A DNA stretch of 5,111 nt from positions 1 through 5,111 of the forward strand of contig JALNZJ010000067.1 in NCBI GenBank assembly GCA_023229485.1, read 5' to 3'. Position 1 is the first letter of the stretch; every line of letters starts with the position of its first letter. Below the pieces are notes generated by a model. It worked only from the letters and a program-made list of their open reading frames with translations. It had not been told where the DNA came from and did not search any database. This document shows, in pieces, positions 1 through 5,111 of this stretch. The translations under genes were made by a program, and so were the position numbers. Origin of the DNA: a bacterium (lineage in GTDB: Bacteria; Patescibacteriota; Minisyncoccia; Minisyncoccales; Minisyncoccaceae).

Positions 1-387
1 ACACAATCCGTTCAATTTTGTAGTAGAAGAATTAATATTAGCCGTAGCACTACATGAGGCGGTTATTCCTCCTTCACTTCCGATACATTGCCAAACAAAA
101 AACTTTCCTACTTGCCCTTCTTCTAAGATTATGACTGATGGGTTGCCAGTACTACACAATTCAGTTGCTGGAGAATTTTCAAAAATTTTTCCGTTAGCGG
201 CACCGCAGATTCCATTAATTGGAACTGAACTTGTTTTTGTTTGAAGTAATGATAAATTTGATTCGGCAGATTGCCACTCTGGATTATTTTTAATAACTGT
301 TATCAGCGATATTCCAATAAAAATAAAACCTATAAGAGCGACTACACACAAAATTATTGAATCAAATTTTGGATTTTCGGTTTTCAT
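1..387 (-). CDS. Membrane-anchored Cys-rich repeat protein, N-terminal part (runs off the left edge)
   Basis: The frame is open from the ATG at 387-385 to the window edge, giving 129 residues with no stop; the C-terminus lies outside. Residues 1-10 are polar with two lysines. Residues about 11-32 form one strongly hydrophobic helix, fitting an uncleaved signal anchor with the rest outside the cytoplasm. From residue 57 a repeat unit is visible: an N-G-I-C-G start (Cys61), an L-C (Cys78), a W-Q-C-x-G (Cys101), a G-G, and an S-C-S-A ending (Cys112). A second unit begins at residue 125 with L-N-G-L-C (Cys129), 68 residues after Cys61. The same repeat occurs in the protein at the right end of the window. 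The four cysteines probably form disulfides outside the cell (inference). The start is supported by a consensus promoter 27 bp upstream; there is no Shine-Dalgarno sequence. I know no specific function; a surface, adhesin-like or pilus-associated role is possible. Confidence 0.8.
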   Translation of the reverse strand, partial: MKTENPKFDSIILCVVALIGFIFIGISLITVIKNNPEWQSAESNLSLLQTKTSSVPINGICGAANGKIFENSPATELCSTGNPSVIILEEGQVGKFFVWQCIGSEGGITASCSATANINSSTTKLNGLC

Positions 388-413
388 TTTAAAAAAATTA
401 TAATTATGCTTGT

Positions 414-442
414 ATTATATCTGCAATTTCAACCCCTTTCAA
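414..442 (-). promoter_or_regulatory. Consensus sigma70-type promoter for the Cys-rich membrane protein
   Basis: On the minus strand a -35 box TTGAAA (442-437) is followed by a 17-bp spacer and a perfect -10 box TATAAT (419-414). Transcription would start near 407, leaving a leader of about 20 bases before the ATG at 387. The -35 box lies just after the stop codon of the upstream small membrane protein gene, so the Cys-rich gene has its own promoter. TTGAAA is repeated at 432-427, and GCTTG (443-439) and CAAGC (412-408) form an inverted pair around the promoter. Confidence 0.8.
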
Positions 443-443
443 G

Positions 444-758
444 CTATTTATTATCTTTTTTATTGTTTTGTAAAAATATTTTATAAATACCGTCCAGAAA
501 ATCTCCGCCAGCATAACCAACGATAAAAGATATCGCTGGTGAAAAATCATTTATACTTTTTATAATTCCTGTTTCGCTAATAGCGACACCAGTCAAAAGC
601 CCAACTATCCCTGACAAAAAGACAATACCAAAAAAATACTTCACATCAAACCCGACATTCTTATAATCATATTGATGCTTCAAATATCCAACAATACCCC
701 TTATCACTCCCCCGCCAAACCCTGAAATTAAAATTGAAAAATAAATATTTAATAACAT
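444..758 (-). CDS. Small three-helix membrane protein of unknown function
   Basis: This 104-residue protein starts at ATG 758 and ends at TAG 446-444. I do not recognise the family with confidence. Three hydrophobic stretches are visible: residues about 2-26 (glycine-rich, with F-G-G-G-V-I-R), about 41-61, and about 72-95 (containing G-Y-A-G-G-D-F). The last ten residues are polar, rich in lysine and asparagine. The size, the several helices and the charged tail resemble phage holins and other small pore-forming proteins, but also many orphan membrane proteins, so no function is assigned. It follows clpP in the same direction but is separated by 99 bp and an intrinsic terminator, so it is probably not a main part of the nusA-tig-clpP operon. 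Its own promoter is unclear: a TAATAT sits directly before the start without a good -35 box. An AGGAAG is present but too far upstream (about 25 bases) to serve as a normal ribosome binding site. Confidence 0.75.
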   Translation of the reverse strand: MLLNIYFSILISGFGGGVIRGIVGYLKHQYDYKNVGFDVKYFFGIVFLSGIVGLLTGVAISETGIIKSINDFSPAISFIVGYAGGDFLDGIYKIFLQNNKKDNK

Positions 759-799
759 TTTTATATTATTTGTTTTTATTTCTTCCTAATGAATTATTA

Positions 800-816
800 A
801 TTACTATTTTAGTAAT
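800..816. repeat. AT-rich inverted repeat between clpP and the small membrane protein gene
   Basis: ATTACT (800-805) and AGTAAT (811-816) form a perfect 6-bp inverted repeat around a 5-base loop. It lies just beyond the clpP terminator and upstream of the small membrane protein gene. There is no T-run after it on the minus strand, so it does not look like a terminator. It could be a protein-binding site or chance in AT-rich DNA. Confidence 0.35.
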
Positions 817-822
817 ACTGAT

Positions 823-849
823 AAATAAAAACAAGCCCGCTTAGGCTTG
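823..849 (-). terminator. Intrinsic terminator ending the nusA-tig-clpP operon
   Basis: On the minus strand CAAGCC (849-844) pairs with GGCTTG (837-832) across a 6-base loop. A T-run follows at once (five T, then A, then three T; 831-823). It begins 8 bases after the clpP stop codon, which is the expected place for the operon's Rho-independent terminator. Confidence 0.85.
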
Positions 850-857
850 CTTCAATT

Positions 858-1442
858 TTATTTTTTAGAATTGATGACCTCATCAATTACTCCATAAGAC
901 TTTGCTTCTTCGGCCGTTAAATAAAAATCTCTATCTGTATCTTTAGTTACTTTAGACAATGGTTGCCCAGTATGCTTGGCCAAAATTTTGTTCATCCGGT
1001 CTTTTATTTTTAAAATCTGTTTAGCGGCAATTTCTATCTCCGTTGCTTGCCCTCTTGCTCCGCCCAAAACCTGATGAAGCAATATTTCTGAGTTTGGCAA
1101 GGCGTATCTTTTTCCTCTTGCTCCAGAAGCTAGAAGTAATGCACCCATAGAGGCAGAAAGACCGATTGATACTGTTGATACATCTGGCTTTATGTACTGC
1201 ATTGTATCGTAGATTGCTAACCCAGCAGTAACTGCTCCTCCTGGACTATTAATATATAATTGAATATCTTTTTCTGAATCTTTTGATGCAAGATATAAAA
1301 GTTGTGCAACAATAGAGTTGGCAACATAGTCATCTATTGCTCCTGCCATAAAAATTATTCGCTTTTCAAGTAGCCTAGAATAAATATCATAAGCCCTTTC
1401 TCCCGATTGAGTTTTTTCGATAACTGTAGGAATTAAGTTCAT
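858..1442 (-). CDS. clpP: ATP-dependent Clp protease proteolytic subunit ClpP
   Basis: ClpP is the barrel-forming serine peptidase (family S14) of the cytoplasmic Clp proteases. Two stacked heptamers degrade proteins fed in by an AAA+ unfoldase such as ClpX or ClpC. The 194-residue length is typical. The N-terminus (L-I-P-T-V-I-E, then [12 protein letters not shown]) matches the mature form of known ClpPs, so there is no propeptide. The oxyanion region N-S-P-G-G is at residues 65-69. The catalytic triad is visible as Ser98 (A-S-M-G-A), His123 (L-L-H-Q) and Asp172 (T-D-R-D-F). The loop before the nucleophile reads G-L-S-A-S rather than the commoner G-Q-A-A-S, a mild change. It is the last gene of the operon, 15 bp after tig, and is followed by a terminator. 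No unfoldase gene is in the window. There is no Shine-Dalgarno sequence before the ATG, only A/T-rich bases. Confidence 0.97.
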   Translation of the reverse strand: MNLIPTVIEKTQSGERAYDIYSRLLEKRIIFMAGAIDDYVANSIVAQLLYLASKDSEKDIQLYINSPGGAVTAGLAIYDTMQYIKPDVSTVSIGLSASMGALLLASGARGKRYALPNSEILLHQVLGGARGQATEIEIAAKQILKIKDRMNKILAKHTGQPLSKVTKDTDRDFYLTAEEAKSYGVIDEVINSKK

Positions 1443-1457
1443 AATATTTTTTATTTT

Positions 1458-2735
1458 TTAATTAAGACCAAGGAATGCAAATATTTTTTCTTTAGTAATG
1501 TCATCCGCAATAAGAATTGCTAATCTCTGTACGTCAATCTTTTCCTTTTCTTCTTTTGGATATTGTGCCATCACTTCTTCTAATTTATTTGCGACTTCTT
1601 CGTCTGTTGCTATTATTTTCTCATTTTTAGCTATTTGATGCAAGATTAAAAATCTTTTTACCCTATCTAACGCAATCTTTTCAAATTCTTTTTTCATATC
1701 ATCTTCGGTTTTCTTAATTTGCGATAGATACTCCTCAAGGCTTATCTTAAGTTCATAATTGACTCTATCTTTCAAGTTTTCTAAAAGATTATCTTCTTCT
1801 CGTCTTAAAAGAATTGCTGGTATTTCTAATTTTGTTTTCTCCAAAATCTTATCCATTGCTTCGACTCTCAGGCGGTTTAATCCGGCGACTCTTTTTTCTT
1901 CTTCAAGACCTTTTTGAATATCTTTTTTTAATGCATCAACTGTTTCAAAACGACCTAATGTTTTTACCCATTCGTTAGTTATTTCTGGTAGGTCCATTTT
2001 TTGAACAGAAATTATCTTTACCTTAACTTTAACAGGCATTTTTTCTGGCTGCAGTTTATCTATGTGTTGATCGATCGTCCCCTCAAATTCTTTTTCGTCT
2101 CCTGCTTTCGTTCCAATAATTGCAGATTCTAATCCATTAATAAAATGTTCTTTTCCAAGAATATAGCCATCTTTTTGCTCTCCTCTCATATGGCTAAAAG
2201 TATCTGGTAAGTTTTCTATCTGAAAAGAAAATTCTATAAAATCATTTTTTTCTGCTGGACCTTCTTTATCGGTTAAAACTGCCCTTGCATTTCGTAACCA
2301 TAAAATAGCATCTTCAATTTCCTTACTTGTGATTTCTATTTTTTCTTTTTTTATTCCTTCGGTTAACTTTTTAACATCGGGCAAAGCTATGTTAGATAAT
2401 ATTTCTACGGAAGCAGTAAAAATAAAGGGGTTTCCTTTTGCTATTTTAATAATTTCTACTTCGGGTTGAGAAACTGCTTCAATGCCAGATTCTTCTAGAT
2501 ACTTTATCCAGTTTTTACTAATTATTGATTCGGTTGTTTTAGATAAAATATGATTTTGATCAACATGTTGTTCTATCATATTTTGAGGAACTTTTCCTTT
2601 TCTAAATCCTGGAATCTCTAATACTTCTGCGATTTCTTTTAATGATTTGGCGTAACAGACATCAAATTCTTCGGCAGGTACTTCTATTTCCACTATGTGT
2701 TTAACTGGAGTTGATTCTTTAACGGTATATTTCAT
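1458..2735 (-). CDS. tig: Trigger factor, ribosome-associated chaperone
   Basis: Trigger factor binds ribosomal protein L23 at the exit tunnel and shields nascent chains; most versions also have peptidyl-prolyl isomerase activity. The 425-residue length is normal. The ribosome-binding domain occupies about residues 1-115 and carries the family signature G-F-R-K-G-K-V-P at 43-50. An FKBP-type domain lies at about 155-245, with a recognisable F-I-N-G-L-E...I-I-G-x-K-A-G stretch at 198-211. It looks shortened relative to true FKBPs, so isomerase activity is uncertain. Residues about 250-425 form the charged, helical, SurA-like C-terminal domain that makes the chaperone cradle. The gene sits between nusA (28 bp upstream) and clpP (15 bp downstream), clearly one operon. 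The tig-clpP pairing is common in bacteria, whereas nusA as the first gene is less usual. The start follows a weak AAGAAA but no true Shine-Dalgarno sequence. Confidence 0.95.
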   Translation of the reverse strand: MKYTVKESTPVKHIVEIEVPAEEFDVCYAKSLKEIAEVLEIPGFRKGKVPQNMIEQHVDQNHILSKTTESIISKNWIKYLEESGIEAVSQPEVEIIKIAKGNPFIFTASVEILSNIALPDVKKLTEGIKKEKIEITSKEIEDAILWLRNARAVLTDKEGPAEKNDFIEFSFQIENLPDTFSHMRGEQKDGYILGKEHFINGLESAIIGTKAGDEKEFEGTIDQHIDKLQPEKMPVKVKVKIISVQKMDLPEITNEWVKTLGRFETVDALKKDIQKGLEEEKRVAGLNRLRVEAMDKILEKTKLEIPAILLRREEDNLLENLKDRVNYELKISLEEYLSQIKKTEDDMKKEFEKIALDRVKRFLILHQIAKNEKIIATDEEVANKLEEVMAQYPKEEKEKIDVQRLAILIADDITKEKIFAFLGLN

Positions 2736-2763
2736 GTTTTATATTTCTTAAAATAACTTTGTC

Positions 2764-4095
2764 TTATTCTTCTTCGCTTGAAGAATTTTCATCTTCATTT
2801 TTTTCGTCAATTTCCTTAGCTTCCTCTTTTTTTGCCTTAGGTTTTCTTTTTGGCATCTCTCCCCCGTCTTCCATGTTTTTAAGAGACCCATCTTTTTCCA
2901 TCTCCTCATACTCTTCCGTGCTTTTTACATCAATTTTCCATCCGGTTAATCTTGCTGAAAGTCGAACATTCTGCCCCTCTTTTCCAATAGCAAGAGATAG
3001 CTGTTCGGATGGAACAATGACTAAGGCGGTATTCCTTGGTAATACTTTTACATCAACAACCTTAGCTGGAGATAAAGAATTTTTAATATATTCGACTGGG
3101 TCATTTGAATATTCTATAATATCTATCTTTTCGCCTCCGAGTTCTGAGATAACAGCAGCAACTCTTACTCCACGCTGTCCAACCATTGCACCAATCGGAT
3201 CAACCCCATCGACAAGAGACATGACTGCTATTTTTGTTCTTGACCCCGCTTCCCGTGCAAGTGATTTTATTTCAATTTGATTTGCCCCTATTTCTGGGAC
3301 TTCGAGTTCAAATAATTTTGAAATAAGTTTAGGATAGATACGAGACAAGACAATTATTGGCCCTCTTGGAGTAGTCTCTACTTTTACAACATATAATTTT
3401 AGTCTCTGCCCTTCCTTATAGAACTCGCCTCTAATCTGTTCTTCCTTCATCAAAACACCCAAGGTTTTTCCAATATCAAAATATACACTTGTGCCCTCAA
3501 TCCGTTGGACAATACCCGAAACAATTTCTCCTTCTTTTGATTTGTATTCAGCCAAGACTGCGTCTTTTTCTGCTTCTCTTATTTTTTGCAATACAACCTG
3601 TTTAGCAGTTTGTGCTGCAATACGTCCAAAGTCTTCTTTTTGCTCTAATGGAATAATTTGTTCTTCGCCTACTTCAAGTTTTAATTTTTCGAGCTTACAT
3701 TCTTCTACCAGAATATGTCTTTCTGGATTATATCTTACTCTTTTATGTTCTCCAACTGAACTTGGATTATTTGTATTATCTTCATTGCCACTTATTTCGC
3801 TTTCAAGTGGGCGATACTCTGATTTTACTTTGAAGGTAAATGATTCTGGCTCATCTTCCTCTTCAGGAAAAGGAATATACACAACGGTTTCGTCAACAAC
3901 AAGTCGAGACCTTGAAAAATCAACCTTTCCAGTTTTTTGATTCATTTGTGCCTTAATGATTTGTCCCTTTTTGCCATACTCTTTTTTATATGCAGATGCT
4001 AATGCATGTTCAACGGTTTCAACTATTACTTCTTTTGATAAACCTTTTTCATCAGAAATTTGAGTAATGGCTGATAAAAATTCTTGAAAATCCAT
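2764..4095 (-). CDS. nusA: Transcription termination/antitermination factor NusA
   Basis: NusA binds RNA polymerase and nascent RNA to control pausing, intrinsic termination and antitermination. The 443-residue protein has the standard domain order. The N-terminal polymerase-binding domain covers about 1-185 and includes D-F-G-R-I-A-A-Q-T-A-K-Q at 155-166. The S1 RNA-binding domain is at about 187-253. KH1 follows with its G-Q-R-G loop at 306-309, and KH2 with its G-K-E-G loop at 371-374; A-R-L-T-G-W-K-I-D closes KH2. From about 393 the tail is charged and low in complexity (a Lys-rich stretch, then Glu/Ser-rich), with no sign of the C-terminal acidic repeats of E. coli NusA. The N-terminal domain carries an extra polar stretch of roughly 40 residues (about 72-122) compared with the B. 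subtilis protein. It is the first gene of the nusA-tig-clpP operon; the usual neighbours rimP, ylxR and infB are not adjacent. No Shine-Dalgarno sequence precedes the ATG, which has a long A-rich leader. Confidence 0.97.
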   Translation of the reverse strand: MDFQEFLSAITQISDEKGLSKEVIVETVEHALASAYKKEYGKKGQIIKAQMNQKTGKVDFSRSRLVVDETVVYIPFPEEEDEPESFTFKVKSEYRPLESEISGNEDNTNNPSSVGEHKRVRYNPERHILVEECKLEKLKLEVGEEQIIPLEQKEDFGRIAAQTAKQVVLQKIREAEKDAVLAEYKSKEGEIVSGIVQRIEGTSVYFDIGKTLGVLMKEEQIRGEFYKEGQRLKLYVVKVETTPRGPIIVLSRIYPKLISKLFELEVPEIGANQIEIKSLAREAGSRTKIAVMSLVDGVDPIGAMVGQRGVRVAAVISELGGEKIDIIEYSNDPVEYIKNSLSPAKVVDVKVLPRNTALVIVPSEQLSLAIGKEGQNVRLSARLTGWKIDVKSTEEYEEMEKDGSLKNMEDGGEMPKRKPKAKKEEAKEIDEKNEDENSSSEEE

Positions 4096-4154
4096 GTTGT
4101 TTTATTTCTTATTTTTCTTATTATTATTTTAATTTAATTTTTATAAAATTCTGT

Positions 4155-4178
4155 AATTACAATTATGCTTGTTTTAAA
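4155..4178 (-). promoter_or_regulatory. Possible nusA-proximal promoter element sharing an 18-bp block with the left gene's promoter
   Basis: The minus strand reads TTTAAA (4178-4173) followed directly by an 18-base block (4172-4155). That block differs at a single base from the one directly after the TATAAT of the left-hand gene (413-396), with one extra base between box and block there. By alignment TTTAAA would be a weak -10 box. An overlapping CATAAT (4167-4162) is an alternative -10. Neither has a good -35 box at 17 bp, so this may instead be a shared operator or initial-transcribed element. Confidence 0.35.
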
Positions 4179-4186
4179 ATTCCGAT

Positions 4187-4210
4187 AAAAAAAGCCGGAA
4201 TCTATCCGAC
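4187..4210 (-). terminator. Terminator-like hairpin upstream of nusA (candidate attenuator)
   Basis: On the minus strand GTCGGA (4210-4205) pairs with TCCGGC (4199-4194), six pairs including one G-U wobble, around a 5-base loop. Seven T follow immediately (4193-4187). This is the form of an intrinsic terminator. It lies about 90 bp before the nusA start and 125 bp beyond the strong terminator of the previous gene. It could be a back-up terminator for that gene, the end of a short RNA, or an attenuator in the nusA leader. Confidence 0.6.
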
Positions 4211-4247
4211 AAACAATAATTATAATCATTAACTTCCGTACTGTTAG

Positions 4248-4274
4248 ATTATCATTTTTTAAAAAAAACGTCAA
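4248..4274 (-). promoter_or_regulatory. Candidate promoter upstream of the nusA leader hairpin
   Basis: The minus strand has TTGACG (4274-4269), one base off the -35 consensus, and GATAAT (4253-4248), one base off the -10 consensus. The 15-bp spacer (T8A6T) is shorter than the ideal 17. If it is used, transcription starts near 4241 and the nusA mRNA has a leader of about 145 bases containing the hairpin at 4210-4187. Confidence 0.4.
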
Positions 4275-4334
4275 ACAGATACACTGACTTATCTCACATT
4301 GCAAATAATAGTATAATATTTTTGCTTTTTTAAC

Positions 4335-4365
4335 AAAAAAAGCAGGGGGGCATTCCCCTGCTTTT
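4335..4365 (-). terminator. Strong intrinsic terminator of the right-hand Cys-rich repeat protein
   Basis: On the minus strand an 11-bp perfect stem, AAAAGCAGGGG (4365-4355) with CCCCTGCTTTT (4348-4338), closes a 6-base loop and runs into seven T (4341-4335, the first four inside the stem). It begins 10 bases after the stop codon at 4378-4376. The stem also has a short T-run on the plus strand, but no plus-strand gene is present. Confidence 0.92.
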
Positions 4366-4375
4366 CACTTGTTTA

Positions 4376-5111
4376 TTATTCTCTCCAGGTAGGATTTATT
4401 GAGGCCCTAACCGTAACTGTATATATCTGAGATGAACCATCTTCTGCGATTACAAGATAGCTCACTGGATTTGAAAAGTCATTAACGGTAGTACCACTAA
4501 CCTGAACAATGGTTCCAATATTAACTGTTTTTCCAGTAGTAGTAAATGTAGCAACTAAGGCGGTGACATTGGTTCCCAACGGAACAGTTACGTTAATAGT
4601 ATGATCAACTTCGTTGATTATTCCAACTACTGCAGGAGAATTGAAACCAAAAGAAGTAATCGCCTTATTGGTTAATGGAGCATTACGCTGTGCACCACAA
4701 GAGGCACTGGGTGTTCCCCCGCTAGTTCCATTACAAATCCAAGAAATTGAACCTCCTTGAGCTGGAAAAGCTGTGTTAGTTGATGTTCCTGGAGCACATT
4801 GGATATACGGGGAATAACTTGACGTATCATATGTAAAAGTTCTTCCGCTAGCATTTCCACAAACACCATTGGTAATCTTGTTAGCCGAACAAGAAACGAC
4901 AGTTCCGTTGTTCTTTCCGGTACAGGTCCAAGTCCATGGTCCTGATCCAGAAACAGTGCTGGCGGTTGAGGTTGATACACATAAATTAGTCGTTGGAGCA
5001 GTGTTTAAGTTTGCTCCATTGGATGAACCACAAGCACTAGTTCCTACTCTACTGGCTGCACAAAGTGGACTTCTTGTTCCACCATAGAGTCCGTTACAAT
5101 ACCAACCGACT
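4376..5111 (-). CDS. Secreted Cys-rich repeat protein with a DUF5018/cadherin-like C-terminal domain (runs off the right edge)
   Basis: A single frame is open from the right window edge to TAA at 4378-4376, giving the last 244 residues; the N-terminus and any signal peptide lie outside. Three copies of a Cys-rich repeat are visible: the end of one (5110-5054), a complete one (5041-4883) and a longer complete one (4873-4691). Each complete unit runs C-G-x3-G, a central Cys, W-x-C-x-G, then N-G or G-G and a final C-x-A. A beta-rich domain follows (about 4666-4406), starting K-A-I-T-S-F and containing I-N-V-T-V-P, a V-S-G-T-T-V-N-D-F-S-N-P-V stretch and A-E-D-G-S-S-Q-I-Y-T-V-T-V. That matches the DUF5018/cadherin-like beta-sandwich pattern of bacterial surface proteins. 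Eight residues close the chain, with no membrane anchor or sortase motif. High Thr, Ser, Gly and Asn content fits an extracellular protein. Adhesion or cell-surface function is inferred. No start codon is visible, so the true length is unknown. Confidence 0.85.
   Translation of the reverse strand, partial: VGWYCNGLYGGTRSPLCAASRVGTSACGSSNGANLNTAPTTNLCVSTSTASTVSGSGPWTWTCTGKNNGTVVSCSANKITNGVCGNASGRTFTYDTSSYSPYIQCAPGTSTNTAFPAQGGSISWICNGTSGGTPSASCGAQRNAPLTNKAITSFGFNSPAVVGIINEVDHTINVTVPLGTNVTALVATFTTTGKTVNIGTIVQVSGTTVNDFSNPVSYLVIAEDGSSQIYTVTVRASINPTWRE
4691..5110 (-). repeat. Tandem four-cysteine protein repeats (two complete, one partial)
   Basis: The first cysteines of the two complete units lie at 5032-5030 and 4861-4859, 57 residues apart. 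The units share C-G-x3-G, a mid-unit Cys, W-x-C-x-G and a terminal C-S-A or C-G-A. The last unit has a longer stretch before its second Cys. DNA identity between units looks low, so the repeat is conserved mainly as protein; this suggests old duplications rather than recent slippage. The left-end gene carries the same unit. Confidence 0.8.

Noticed and set aside
2759..3280. Plus-strand open frame of 173 codons opposite the 3' part of nusA
   Set aside because: It is Ser/Phe-rich, matches no family, and lies wholly antisense to the well-supported nusA; it is a shadow of the coding strand.
3491..3940. Plus-strand open frame of 149 codons opposite the middle of nusA
   Set aside because: Also antisense to nusA, Ser-rich, with no domain pattern; a shadow frame.
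4376..4579. Separate 67-residue gene starting at TTG 4579
   Set aside because: The frame continues upstream without a stop to the window edge, and the TTG lies inside the beta-sandwich domain, so this is the end of the longer protein.
4672..4980. Minus-strand open frame of 102 codons in another frame inside the right-hand Cys-rich gene
   Set aside because: The overlapping frame that continues to 4376 shows clear repeats and a recognised domain; this one has neither.
4869..5087. Plus-strand open frame of 72 codons at the right edge
   Set aside because: Antisense to the Cys-rich repeats; low-complexity Val/Pro composition is explained by the complement of Thr/Gly/Ser codons.
4691..5110. CRISPR-like or DNA tandem repeat array
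   Set aside because: The periodicity is in the protein; the DNA copies differ greatly, with no constant repeat and spacer sizes.

Overview
The window is AT-rich, and every gene that can be supported lies on the minus strand. It uses the standard bacterial code (UGA is not read as a sense codon). Proteins are compact, none of the visible starts has a clear Shine-Dalgarno sequence, and Cys-rich secreted repeat proteins surround a few core genes. Together these suggest a Patescibacteria/CPR bacterium of the Parcubacteria type. This is an inference from style and gene content; no taxonomic marker was searched.

Reading in the direction of transcription (right to left), the window opens with the C-terminal part of a secreted or surface protein (5111-4376). 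It carries four-cysteine repeats and ends in a DUF5018/cadherin-like beta-sandwich domain, followed by a strong intrinsic terminator. A 280-bp intergenic region (4096-4375) holds that terminator, promoter candidates, and a second terminator-like hairpin about 90 bases before nusA that could act as a leader attenuator.

A tight core operon follows: nusA (4095-2764), trigger factor tig (2735-1458) and clpP (1442-858), separated by 28 and 15 bp. It ends in an intrinsic terminator at 849-823. The products are a transcription elongation/termination factor, a ribosome-bound chaperone and the proteolytic subunit of the Clp protease, so the operon links transcription, nascent-chain folding and protein turnover.

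Downstream come a 104-residue three-helix membrane protein of unknown function (758-444) and, behind a consensus sigma70-type promoter, the start of another gene (387 to beyond position 1). That gene encodes a membrane-anchored protein with the same Cys-rich repeat as the right-hand protein.

I see no CRISPR array, tRNA, rRNA, insertion sequence or defence system. The points most worth a second look are the paired Cys-rich repeat proteins flanking the housekeeping operon, the possible nusA leader attenuator, an 18-bp element shared by two upstream regions, and the insertion in the NusA N-terminal domain.
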